Shown: positions 51,956-61,982 of the stretch, piece by piece
Position numbering within the stretch: the first letter of the stretch is position 1
Layout: each line of letters opens with the position of its first letter
DNA from: Lepidostoma basale
Taxonomy: Eukaryota; Arthropoda; Insecta; Trichoptera; Lepidostomatidae
Reading direction: 5' to 3'
DNA length: 64,000 nucleotides
Assembly (NCBI GenBank): GCA_022606425.2
Contig: JAHDVF020000164.1
Coordinates: forward strand, 310,001-374,000
Translations under genes and position numbers: made by a program
The notes under the pieces: model-generated
Told to the model about the DNA's origin: nothing
Database searches by the model: none
Seen by the model: the letters and a program-made list of their open reading frames with translations, nothing else

Positions 51956-52883
51956 GTAATATAAATAATATAAATACTTGACATTAGAAAGTGTATTATT
52001 ATTATTACTTATTGATGAAACTGATATTTTCTTGAAGTCTTAATTCCTTGCACGAATATGACATATTTTATCTTGCTATATCATTTTTGAATATTTAATA
52101 ATGCTTGACAAATGATGTCGCGCATTTACTTATTATAATATTACTTATTTATCCCCTTTTTATGTAATAATCAAAAGATATTGCTTCATTATCAAAGCAG
52201 TTTAAAATATACGTATTTTGAACGAGGCTTTTTAAATATAAATAAATAAAAATTAGCGGTTTTCGGTAAAGCTCTAACACCAAGGTCCCCGGTTCGTGGT
52301 GTTGTTGTGATGCTTGGTCATGGATCTTTTAGCATACAAAGATTCGGCTCTAATGGCTCTTCCTATGATCCATGCCTGTTCTTAAAAATCTGATTTGGTG
52401 GTTGTTTTTTATGGAGTTAGGTGTGCGGCCCAGAGCTCTCCTTCGAAAGGGGGCTATGGAAGATTAAGGGTTTTCTAAAAGTTTTATCGTGTATTATATA
52501 GTGAAATACTTAGCTTTTTAATGACAAAACTATGTGATTGATAAAACTCTAGCTAATTGAAGGAAATTAAAGGTTATTTAACATTAGTTTACAATAAAAG
52601 ATATATAAAACATCGTTTTATTTAATTATTATTTAAAGATATATACATTAATATAGATTTTGATTTCTTGTGCTTTAAGTATACTTTTGGGATCTTGGTA
52701 AAATCCATGTAAAGTATACTATATTTATTTATTGTTTCTTGAACAATGAGGTAAGACTCCATATTAAGTCATATTTTCCAATGAAAACGTATGTTTTCTG
52801 GAAGAAGCCACATCAATTTTTGACAATTACCATATTTTGCTCCATTTACAAGTGTATACGAGTATAAACAGCAATGAGCTGAA
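51956..52883. other. no recognisable feature
   Basis: Unassigned, about 930 bp; a short H2 end (AAACATCGTTTTATTTAATT) at 52608-52637. Confidence 0.45.
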
Positions 52884-52990
52884 TTTTTGCTACATTTGAT
52901 AATGCCTTAGAAGGGCGAAACAGGTCATTCTCATAAAATATAATAAAACCTATAGAAAACTGACGTTTTCATTCGTATTATTTATATAAT
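52884..52990 (+). repeat. H7 half-unit
   Basis: UUUGAUAAU, helix II GCCUU-AGA-AGGGC, GAAACAGGUC, AUUCUC, then the H7 end AAACCTATAGAAAACTGACG and TTTTCATTCGTATTA. First box altered. Confidence 0.55.
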
Positions 52991-53522
52991 ATGCTTGTTT
53001 CTGACAACCGTTTAATATGCCTCGGCAACTACAAATCTATTGTAGCTGTGGTCCTACCGGCCCTGGCGGCATTCTAAGTGTATTGGAAAAGCTAGGAGGT
53101 CTTTTACTTGCGAAGATTAATCGTTCCGAGGGAAAAAAAAATATTTGCTAGAGTAAGTGTAATTATTTATTGGGATTCCAAGCTTTTTAAAATACCTTTC
53201 GGGGTGTTTTTGTTCGCTGAAAGAGAAGAATTGAAAATCGATATCTACCTGATAAATAAGAGACACCGTTACGCCTGATTGAAGTTTTTTTAAAGGCAAG
53301 CTGGCCAAGATATTTATAAATATATACATATTTACCATACTGGCTGCCGGATAAATATTCTATTATGTATATAAAAGATCGATTTTTTGCCTTTTTAAAT
53401 CTTTTCTCTCTCTATTTCCTTTTTATGACTAAGATTCAAAGATAGGGATTGATGATATTCTTGGATATTATTGAGAGTATGCTTGTTAAATGAAAAATCA
53501 GTACGTTTAATAATATCAAATT
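52991..53522. other. no recognisable feature
   Basis: Unassigned, about 530 bp. Confidence 0.4.
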
Positions 53523-53865
53523 CTCTTTTTCTTTTTTTATACATTTTGTTTATACAACACTTACATTAAAAAAATTCAAATTACATAGACATATTTCGGA
53601 CAACCAGTCCTTCTTCAGTGATATATATTAAAAAGATACATATTTAAAATATTATAAAATTGTTTACATGATCTGACAGATATTATAAAGCAACATCTTT
53701 CAGATCATGTAAACAATTGTATAATATTTTAAATATGTATAATATGTTTCTATATGAAGAAGGTCCGGTTGTCCGAAATATGTCTATGTAATTAATTTTT
53801 TTTTTGTCTAAGTGTTGCATAAAAGAAGTGTATAAAAAAAAAGAGAAATAAAGCAATTGCAACAC
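53523..53865. repeat. H6 palindromic element
   Basis: Inverted repeat with arms of about 165 bp: TCTTTTTCTTTTTTTATACA, TACAACACTTACATT, ACATAGACATATTTCGGACA, CTTCTTCAGTG, ATACATATTTAAAATATTAT and TTGTTTACATGATCTGA on the left, mirrored on the right. The mirror point is near 53690. Related single units at 50921-51290 and 43050-43180. Confidence 0.9.
53583..53630 (-). ncRNA. hammerhead-ribozyme-like motif, H6 left arm
   Basis: Minus strand: UAUCA, CUGAAGA, extra A, helix II GGAC-UGGUU-GUCC, GAAA, UAUGUC. Helix III is AUAUGU (A:U, U:G, A:U). Compared with 51178-51228, the UGA that paired with UCA in helix I is deleted. The right-arm motif (53745-53795, plus) has AUGAAGA instead of CUGAAGA. Confidence 0.5.
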
Positions 53866-54131
53866 AAAGTATGGCGAATATAGAAGAAATATCAAATTCT
53901 TTTAATGTTTATGAAATATGTAACTTATTTGTAAGTATCCCCGAAAGCAAATTTTCCAAATTCCATTTTTTTGTATTTATTGTATTTATTTACTTGTTTG
54001 AATCTAAATAATCTTCAATTTTGATTAACTAGTATGTGCTGTTAATTTTTCTTATCATTTACACTTGTGGTAACATGTAATTTACCTTATTATATTGTTT
54101 CTATGTGTTTTATTTGTGTACTTTAATCGCT

Positions 54132-54405
54132 GTATGTTCTTCTTCTGCTTCTTTTTGTCCTGTCACATCTTCGTGGTGCATAGGGCCTCAAGGAACCTAA
54201 TCCACACGACACACATGCCTGATGCTTAACATCATCCCAAGTGAGGCCTGCTGCCTTAACCTCGTCCTGCAGAGCTCTTCTCCAGATGCCTCTAAGTCTG
54301 CCTCGCTTCCTCTTTCCCCCCATCGGGGACCAGTCTAGTGCGCCCTGAGCGATGCAGACTGGGTTCCGTCTCAGAGTGTGACCGATCCACTGCCATTTGC
54401 GTCTT
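54132..54405 (-). pseudogene. LINE C-terminal fragment (GGKRKRGR..TWRR type)
   Basis: Minus strand: MGGKRKRGRLRGIWRRALQD, EVKAAGLTWDDVKHQA, upstream partial HTLRRNP and ALDWSP blocks, and a GAAGCAGAAGAAGAAC tail. Second copy of 46254-46660. Confidence 0.8.
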
Positions 54406-54925
54406 AATAAATGAATAAATAAATAAAAAAATTCAACAATATATATTTTTTTTATATTGTAGATTTATTTTGCTCAAATATTTTCAAATACAGTGCATAA
54501 TTTGAACACCCTTAAAATACGCAGTAATTGATAAGATACCAAAATAAATACTCTTTGGAATTTAGTGTCATTATTTTGAAAGCTTTAATGTGGAAGCCGG
54601 GTTATAGAAAGTAATGGGCTATTTATTTGATCAAAATATGAGCAAACAAAAATATATTCGAAGGGTAATACTGGAAGGGAAGCAGAAAAATAGCAAAATT
54701 TATTTTTATTACACGTACAAAACCAACGTGAAATAAATGAAGTCATTGTCTCGGAAAATTGAACATGTCTTTTAAATGATGGTAGCGATTTTGCATCGCT
54801 CTCCCGGGTACACAGGGAGCTTTAAATATTCAGAGTTGCCCTTAACCCTCGAGTATCTGACATTTTAGAAAACCGACAAAAAACTACTTTATTGCGATTT
54901 TCAGTCAATTTGTTTTGTGCATTTT
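54406..54925. other. no recognisable feature
   Basis: Unassigned, about 520 bp. Confidence 0.4.
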
Positions 54926-54931
54926 AAAATG

Positions 54932-54985
54932 CTAACCTAACCTAACCTGACCTAACCTCACCTAACTTAACCTAACCTAACCTAC
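54932..54985. repeat. CCTAA (insect telomere-type) tract
   Basis: About ten imperfect CCTAA units (TAACCTAACCTAACCTGACC and on). It forms the 3' tail of the minus-strand LINE fragment next to it and lies inside that LINE's target duplication. Confidence 0.8.
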
Positions 54986-55138
54986 TCACTAACATAACCA
55001 TTGGCCCGTCACATTGTACCTTCCTGGCATAGTTTTCTTGCTTTATCTTTATTCATACATCATGACATACAGGCACGTCAATTTCTCTGACTCGCGTTAC
55101 CGACGTTTAATATTTGATTGATTTCATCGTGCACGTTC
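54937..55138 (-). pseudogene. GTTA-LINE fragment with telomere-like tail
   Basis: Minus strand: MTRCMNKDKAR-like and CARSNQSNIKRR-like readings of the C-terminus in broken frame, followed by GGTTATGTTAGTGAGTAGG and (GGTTA)n rather than (GTTA)n. Flanked by AAAATGCTAAC at 54926-54936 and 55139-55149, an 11-bp target duplication. Confidence 0.75.
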
Positions 55139-55204
55139 AAAATGCTAACAAGCGTGCTTCAATCAAAAAAAATATTTCGTACATTGTTACATCTTCGCAA
55201 TTGG

Positions 55205-55460
55205 TTAATTATTTAAAAATTATGATGGTTTGGACACATGAAAAGTATGAATGTAGAAAGGATAGTAAAAAATTATATATAAACAATGCAAACGGATTTA
55301 GAGGAAAGACCAAGGAAAACGTGGCACGATCAAATGAATCAACAAAATATTTTTTTACTGCGTGAGGAGTCAGAGAAATCGATACGATGCAAGAGAGAAT
55401 AGTGTGATGGTCCATTATTTCTGTCTATCCCTTAGGTGCATAGATAGTGTGATGATTAGA
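55205..55460 (+). pseudogene. GTTA-LINE fragment, plus strand
   Basis: Broken frames: MMVWTHEKYECRK, DSKKLYINNANGF, RPRKTWHDQMNQQ-like, VRSQRNRYDA-like; 3' end GATAGTGTGATGATTAG. It lies head-to-head with the fragment at 54937-55138. Confidence 0.65.
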
Positions 55461-55850
55461 AAATAAACTGCATTCTGTGTGCACCCTTATCATCCTACCA
55501 GTTTACTATTGCATTCAACCCTCTGGAACACGGAATGTGCCGATTATTTTTATCAAATGATTTTTTATTAATAAGTGATAATGTTTATTAATTATAGAAA
55601 AAAAAAAATTAAAACTTCATATGAAAAATATTGTACAAATTAAAATCTTTGATTCCTAGAAAATTAATTATATTTCAAGGGAGGGATACGTTTTACTTTA
55701 TAAAGGCATTATCAAATGTCAAATAATACCTGAGCAAGGCGAATTATGTATTCCAATTAAATGTAATAAAATTAAGAAAAGAGACGTTATCATTTGTATT
55801 AGATATTTAATATTGAGTTTTAAATCATTTTTCCAGAAACATTCAATAAA
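55461..55850. other. unassigned with H7 remnant
   Basis: 55685-55800 resembles a decayed H7 palindrome (GTTTTACTTTATAAAGGCAT, GGCGAATTATGTATTCC). The rest is unassigned. Confidence 0.45.
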
Positions 55851-56180
55851 CTAACTAACTAACCATCACGCCGTCTCCCCGAAGGAGTAGGCAGAAAGAA
55901 TGGACTGCCACACTTTTCTTCCCTGACATATTTCTTCCGCTTCCTCAACATTCATACATCGTGTCATGCACGCGCGTCGATTTCTCTAACTCCTCACATG
56001 GCCGACATTCAATATTTGATTTATTTGATCGTGCCACGTTTTCCTCGATCTTCCTCTATTTCTGGTTCCATTTACATCATTAACACATAATTTTTTTACC
56101 ATTCTTTCTTTATTCATTCTTTCCATATGTCCAAACCATATTAAGGATCCTTTCATTATTTTGTTCATGACACCATCATT
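55851..56180 (-). pseudogene. GTTA-LINE C-terminal fragment
   Basis: Minus strand, nearly open: MNKIMKGSLIWFGHMERMNK, RNRGRSRKTWHDQINQIL, NVGHVRS, then a stop-bearing MTRCMNVEEAEEI-type end and a GTTAGTTAGTTTATT tail. Confidence 0.8.
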
Positions 56181-57110
56181 AAATAAGATTAAATAACCTT
56201 ATAATATTTGAAATACTCATATTTAAAAAAATATTCCAGCGTTGTTTTAAAATAAGTTCATGCACACGAGGGTTAAAAATTCAGAGTTTAAGAAAAATCT
56301 CTTGAATTTTTGATACACTCACATCGCCCTGGCGTTGACAAATTACAGTGTGTCATCTGCCTCAGTCGGGAATATCATATATCAGCTCCCAGGGCCAGGG
56401 AGATTACCCGAACCGGGGAAATGAATTTATATGGCTTAAGTGCAAAAATAGACGGGAAGTGGCATTCGTGCCATGGGTAGGCACATTAGCATGGAGGTGC
56501 GCTCAATGGCCCTTTCTGGAATGGAGACGTATGCGTGAACTTCACTTATGGAATTCCACTTTATCATAATTCCTCTTGTCAAAAAATAATATTGTCAGAA
56601 ATCCTGAATTTACCCTCTTGACACGTCAATTTTTTCAGTGATATTTTAAAAATAAATTTCATTTTTATTTTAGCACTATGCAATGTGTCCTAAATTTGTC
56701 GTAGGTTAAATAAATAATAACAGAGTGAGATTGATATTTTTAACGAAGTATCGGAAGAAGAAGAAAATCCTGACTAGAAAACCCTCGGAAATGGTTTAGT
56801 TGCCTCACGAAATCCCTGCTTAAGCTGCTGTATCACGGTGTTTTCCAGGATCCGATGGAAAAGGATCAAGACGAGGAATCGATATTTTTAGGTATTTCTT
56901 AAAATATCAATAATGCAAATAAAAATAGATTTAAAATATTTTTAAGCATTAGAATTATTCTGCTCAAATATGAAAGTGTTTTTTTACATACATTTTTAAT
57001 TACCAACCAATTACGTCCCACTGGTTTTAGGTTAGAAAAAAACAGCATTTAAAAAAATGCTTATTACACAAATTATGGTTGAACAATATTTTTAGATTTG
57101 TATTATTTCA
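56181..57110. other. no recognisable gene
   Basis: 56280-56570 is less AT-rich with a 73-codon ORF (56348-56569) but no domain or repeat. The rest is AT-rich and unassigned. Confidence 0.4.
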
Positions 57111-57114
57111 CAAC

Positions 57115-57400
57115 ACTATTTGGACATGTCTCGGATTGCATACGCCCTTCTTCAGTTAAAAATAAATAAATAAGTAATTATTTATTAAAATTTGTACACT
57201 TTTAGTTCCAAAGCAGTTTCACTTGTTTCCTGAACAACGATTCAAAACTCCATATATTTTTAATATTAAGTCTTATTACATTACATAACATGACATATTT
57301 TGTGATTTGGATAATGCTATTTGAACATGCCTTAGCATGGCGAAATATGTCATTCCCATTATATAAAATTGCTAGAAAATAGACCTCTTATTGGTATTAA
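57115..57400. repeat. decayed H6 and H7 units
   Basis: 57115-57165 minus: UUAA, CUGAAGA, GGGC...-type hairpin, GAGACAUGUC (GAAA to GAGA). 57310-57360 plus: UUUGAACAU, GCC...GGC hairpin, GAAAUAUGUC (H7-like). Confidence 0.5.
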
Positions 57401-57480
57401 AAAATGTGTATTAAATAATAACAAAAAAAATGAATTATTTTGCTATTTGTTTTTCAAGCATTTTATTTGTGTTTTTAGAT

Positions 57481-57595
57481 TCTACCGGTTTCTTTCCCAC
57501 TGCACTTTTGTCAGGGTAACAAAACAAACCAAATGTAATCCTGTTGTGACTCAGACCAAGCTCCGATGGGAGAGAAATACATTGGCTCTAATAAA
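57481..57595. repeat. decayed H1 palindrome
   Basis: Left minus: ACC, CUGACAA, hairpin, GAAACCGGUAG. Right plus: CAGACCAAGCTCCGATGGGAGA, GAAATACATTGGC. Compare with 1571-1612 and 1708-1853. Confidence 0.5.
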
Positions 57596-57944
57596 TAAAT
57601 AAACTTGCTAGATATAATTGTTATTGTAGCAACTAATGATATCAACATAGTTTGACGAAACAGATGAATAATTAATAAATAAATAATAATAAATGGTTAA
57701 GTGCCTACTTACAGCTAATTTAAAAAACGGTGGATACAATAAGTGAAACATAAATTAAATAAACACAAAAGTCCGGATCGTCCATGTCAACATGTGCAAC
57801 ATCGAAAAATATTATCATGTGTTATTACATTATGTGCTAAATTAAAAAATAACGGTGGATTCGTGGAACATAAATGAAATAGACAATATGTGCACCATCT
57901 AAAAAGAACAATTTGTGTTAAATTATTTTTATTTTGTTATTTTA
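57596..57944. other. no recognisable feature
   Basis: Unassigned; a short H3 fragment (CTAATGATATCAACATAG) at 57633-57650. Confidence 0.4.
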
Positions 57945-58183
57945 TTTTATATCATTGTATTTTATATGATTTGTTTTAGATTTATTTTCTGGGTGTTGCA
58001 CGATCGAAGTGTGCGCGGGAGATGCCTATTGGTGACGATGAGGTTCGCAACCCATCACACCGCGTCTCCCGCGGAGCGAAAAGAGAAGGATGGAGTGCCG
58101 CATCAGTAAAAGTGTGACAGTCCATTCTTTCTGCCTACCCTTTCAGGGAGATGGCGTGATGGTTAGTTAGTTAGTTAGTTAAA
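57945..58183 (+). mobile_element. SINE-like element sharing the GTTA-LINE 3' end, copy 2
   Basis: Plus strand: ATTTTATATCATTGTATTTT, TGCACGATCGAAGTGTGCGC, GATGCCTATTGGTGACGATG, GGTTCGCAACCCATCACAC, then GACAGTCCATTCTTTCTGCC and the LINE terminus GATGGCGTGATGGTTAG with four GTTA units. The LINE-like part is only the last ~75 bp. Confidence 0.75.
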
Positions 58184-58829
58184 TAATAATATTTAATTAA
58201 TAAAGTGTTGAAAAAACAAATCACAAATATTTTCAATAATGCTATACCACAAATACAGTATTTGTTTATTTTCAAAAGTCTATAATAATAAAAAACATAA
58301 ATAAATTATCAAATTTATGAATTATTATTAACGAAAAAAATAACAAGCATACATAAAATTTGTACAATATTTATAAAATATATGACACGACAATATCGCT
58401 AGAGTCGTATAATTTAGTTAGAATATACCCTCAACATATTAAAATTTATTCTATTGATGTTGTACCAATGCCGCGGTACAAAAGAACCCCGAATATAACA
58501 CCTTTTGATATAAATGCTCTTACGTAACCCGGGGCCGCATCCCGCGGCTTACGAACCCCCGGCCTGCGTAGGGGGAGCCAGTTTTACGATAGCGCGAATG
58601 TTCCATACATCATCAGATCTGCGCCGCGTATTTCCACATGCTAAATTATTCATTTCTTTACTTCCCTGATATCCTGTTTGCCGGAATTTACTAGTTCGCT
58701 TTACATTTCCCCGTGTGAACCGTAAAACAACGACATTGAAGGGAGTTAACCCCAAAGTATTAAAAGTTTATTTTGGGGTTCAAAAGACCCAGCAAATTTA
58801 AAACAAAGACTGTTAAAACACATCCGAGA
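58184..58829. other. no recognisable gene
   Basis: 58520-58600 is locally GC-rich. A 68-codon minus ORF (58549-58755) has no recognisable domain. Confidence 0.4.
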
Positions 58830-59215
58830 GTTGACCGGAACCCAGATAGTGGAACAATTTTCTGACTAGCACAGGGCAGAGAAGCGTACACCAGGAGCTC
58901 GCTATTATATTCTACTCAATGTCTGGGCGTGAGATGGATTGGTCATGTGTTACACACGAATGTTTCCTGCATAATATATTGGAGGGAATGGTCGAGGGAT
59001 CGATTGGCAGAAGACGACCTCGCCAAGAGTACCTAGACCAGATTTACCGAGATATGGGCTGCACCTCTTATGTGGAGTTGAAGAGAGTTGCCGAGGATCA
59101 AGCGGAGTGGAAGAGGAGGTGCGTCACCTTGCTGCAGACCAATCGATAGATTGAGACCGGAGAGAGAAAATGTCTGGGATAGACCATAAGATGGCAGCGA
59201 GTTGCCGAAATCAGT
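58830..59215 (+). pseudogene. LINE C-terminal fragment (WIGHVLRHE type)
   Basis: A 76-codon open stretch (58919-59149): HECFLHNILEGMVEGSIGRR, RPRQEYLDQIYRDMGCTSYV, ELKRVAEDQAEWKRR. The order (nearby WSCVTHECFLxNxLEG, GRRRPRxEYLxQI, SYxELKRxAEDxxxW) is a LINE terminus unlike the others here. Start and upstream part are frameshifted. Confidence 0.75.
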
Positions 59216-59270
59216 CGGAACATAAATAATACATGTCATAAAACATATAATTTATTTACCTATTTTTCTT

Positions 59271-59410
59271 ATTCTGCCTTCCTCTCTTCACTGCTGGATA
59301 TAGGCCTCTTACATTTTCCTCCACTCGTTCCTTTCTTCTCCCTTTCTCTCTGTCCTTTTTCATCCAAGCTCCAGCTATTCGGGCAACGTCGTCAGTCCAT
59401 CTTTGAAGTC
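59271..59410 (-). pseudogene. LINE C-terminal end
   Basis: Minus strand, broken: DDVARIAGAWMKKD, then REKKGTSGGKC-like and ISSSEERKAE-like readings. A short RTE-like terminus abutting the next fragment. Confidence 0.55.
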
Positions 59411-59412
59411 AT

Positions 59413-60060
59413 CGTCATCATCGGCTGTCCCTCGTATCCGAGGAAGACTGTCCTTCGCGGTTGTGGGTCCGCATGTGACTGAAGAGCCCGATCCCGGACC
59501 CAGATATTTTGGGGCATCTGGGGCAGGGGAAGGCGCCTGTAGTGGAGCCGTCACCGTCTCCCAGTGGTTTCTCCTTTCTCCTCCTCTCAGCGACGTCTCT
59601 GCGCTGTGCTTCAGAGTCTTGTGTGCCTTTATGTACTGCTATTCTCCACCTAGGTCTGTCCTCTGCAGTCTTTTCCCAGCAATTACAGTCGATGCCAGTC
59701 TTTTGTAGGTTTCCTCTGCACACCGTGTGAGCGTTTTCCTTGGGTAAGCTGAGAGTACATAATCTTCCTTGGGAGTCTTGCCTCAGGCATTCTAACGACG
59801 CGTCCAGCCCAGCGCAGTTGTTTTCTTCCAGCCTATCTTTCTTTCTCCACGGCCTCCATTGAAGTATTCTGGATGTTCCTCAGATACTGCCTTGTCTGAC
59901 TATATGTCCAGCCCACTGCCACTTCAATTTAGCAGTATAACTTGGGTTCGGCATTTTATATCTTCATTTCCTGTTTTGTCTCAAAGACTCACGCTGAGCG
60001 TGTGCCTCTTCATGGAGCGTTGTGGGCTTTTTAATTTGTGGATACTTTATGCTGTGAGGG
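59413..60060 (-). pseudogene. LINE C-terminal region with CCHH zinc finger
   Basis: Minus strand, upstream to downstream: PEARLPRKIMYSQLTQGKR-like and HGVQRKPTKD-like readings in broken frame, then a 101-codon open stretch (59418-59723) with RPRWRIAVHKGTQDSEAQRR, a charged AERRRKEK segment and CPRCPKISGSGIGLFSHMRTH (CX2CX12HX3H), a C2H2-type finger. A C-terminal finger after the RT tail is known from several animal LINE groups and is thought to aid nucleic-acid binding. The 3' end is CCGATGATGACGATGAC. Confidence 0.75.
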
Positions 60061-60245
60061 TTGTTTACTACAAATAATTTTTATTTTCATTATGTTTTTT
60101 ATTTTGACGACCTTATTTCCAATGTGTATTGAACCACTTTTGTACAAATAAGCATTATAATATATAAGATAATTTGAAGGCGTAAATACTCGTACAATAA
60201 TACATCAACATTATTAACTGTTTAATTGGGAGTACTGTTATAATA

Positions 60246-60473
60246 TGCGGTCTCCACGGAGATCGACGTCTTTCATATTAGAGAAAGTACGTTCAGAAGG
60301 AAAATAATCTTGACATTGGAGAGTATCTTGTTTTCCTAATTTCGAAATATCTGTCATGCGTTTCTTGTAGTTTACTTTATGTAATATTTTATTTTACCTG
60401 CTCTCAATAGATACCTTAAACCTTAATTTTGTAATGTTTATTGATGAAATAAACTGATTTGGTTCGATTGGAA
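60246..60473 (+). pseudogene. GATTT-tailed LINE, 3' end
   Basis: NAVSTEIDVFHIRESTF in plus frame, then the 3' UTR (GGAGAGTATCTTG, CTCAATAGATACC) and GAAATAAACTGATTTGGTT. Third copy of this family. Confidence 0.7.
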
Positions 60474-61114
60474 TATCACAATCAATTAAATTAAATTAAG
60501 TATTCAAAATTTCATTAGTATTTTGAAATGAATCCAACGTTGATAAGAGACAGGAATCGAGATTGTTTCTTATTTTAAATTAAATAAATTATAAAATTAT
60601 AACAGTGTTTCAAATAAAACAGTTAATAATATTATATAAGAAATAATGCGACAAATTATTTAAAACGAGATCTCTCGAACCCTACTTGGTAGAAGAGGGT
60701 TGAGAGTACGCCTAAAGGGGTGAGACAGGTAGTGCATGAATGTTGAAGATATGTACTTTATGTCAGGTTATATACATCACACTCTTCTCGACATATGTAC
60801 ATAATTTTCGTGCGAAGCTTTCGCACAATGGCAACAGTCCTTCATACTGTTAGAATTTAGTGCGGTTATGTGTAGTTGCTGATAACATATTATTAAATAA
60901 TTTATTTAAAAAATAACTGTATGCCATTTTTTGGTAATACGCCAAGACACAAAAATACAAAATTTGCGTACGAAGCATTCACTCTTTGTTTAGACATGTT
61001 AAACTTAAAATCAAATAATAAATCACTTTTTATTAAACAACTACACAATATAATAACAAAATTAATATTTATTATTTCTTGAACAATAATGTAAAACTTC
61101 ATATTAAATAATTA
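60474..61114. other. no recognisable feature
   Basis: Unassigned, about 640 bp. Confidence 0.4.
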
Positions 61115-61310
61115 ATACGAATGAAAACGTCAGTTTTCTAGAAGTTTTATTATATTTAATGGTAATGACATGTTTTGCCCTTCTAAGGCATTATCAAATG
61201 TTTAACAATTGAAATGCCTTAGAAGGGCGAAACATGTCATTTCCATAAAATATAATAAAACTTCTAGAAAACTGACATTTTCATTGTATTAATTACGAAA
61301 TTAATAATTT
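61115..61310. repeat. H7 palindromic element
   Basis: Inverted repeat, arms of about 90 bp: ATTAATACGAATGAAAACGT, TTTTCTAGAAGTTTTATTAT, ATGACATGTTTTGCCCTTCT on the left, mirrored on the right (GGCGAAACATGTCATTTCC). Helix II GCCUU-AGA-AGGGC is present in both arms, but the first box reads UUGAUAA (left) or UUGAAAU (right), so a working hammerhead core is doubtful. Confidence 0.85.
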
Positions 61311-61534
61311 ATTTTGATATTGTATATTGCCCTGATGAAACTTGGGTCCAAGCAAACTTAGTTGGCGTAAATTATAATAACCATAAAGTTTATAAATACG
61401 AGCAAAGTGAAACACAAAATTATAATAATTAAAAAACTTCAATATTTTTAAACATATATTTAGTTAAATTCCTATATTCTAAAATGAAGTTCCACAAAGT
61501 GTTTTATTTTTTATGTTTATAAACACAAAGGTTA
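61311..61534. other. unassigned flank of the LINE
   Basis: AT-rich sequence up to the poly(T) that marks the LINE 3' end. Confidence 0.4.
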
Positions 61535-61650
61535 TTTTTTTTTTTTTTTTTTTTTTTTTCTCTTTATTTTGTAAAGGAGTCTCGTGAGTGTTGTGAACAC
61601 TCATTTTTGAGATCCCAAAAATTGTTACATTGGATTTATAAAAATAATAC

Positions 61651-61915
61651 AAACATATTATAGCTTAAGGGAAAGAGCACATTATAAAGGTATATAAACA
61701 GTAGTATAAAAGAGAGACAAACACATTATCACCTAAGGGAAAAACACATCATAAATGTAAATAAAAGCAGTATGAGAGAATAACAAACATATTATATCTT
61801 AAGTAACATAGTAGACACATAGTATAAAATAAAAGAAAAAAACTAACACATTGGAACTTAAGGGAAAAAAGAAAAACACATCATAAAGGTAAATAAACAA
61901 TAATAATAATAATAA
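61651..61915 (-). repeat. tandem repeats in LINE 3' UTR
   Basis: Four degenerate 60-68-bp units starting near 61651, 61719, 61785 and 61845, each with AAACA(C/T)ATTA, CTTAAGGGAAA and CACATCATAAAGGTAAATAA motifs. Confidence 0.75.
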
Positions 61916-61982
61916 TATACAATAGGAAAATGAGGACACTGAAGTAAAATAATTACATAAATTATTGTTAGTGAAACGAAAC

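Noticed and set aside
54932..54985. True telomere or chromosome end
   Set aside because: Short, imperfect, and enclosed in a LINE target-site duplication; interstitial.
59403..59708. 101-codon plus-strand ORF
   Set aside because: Shadow of the LINE zinc-finger reading frame on the opposite strand.
61651..61915. CRISPR-like array
   Set aside because: Units are degenerate, contiguous and lie in a LINE 3' UTR of an apparently eukaryotic sequence; no cas genes.
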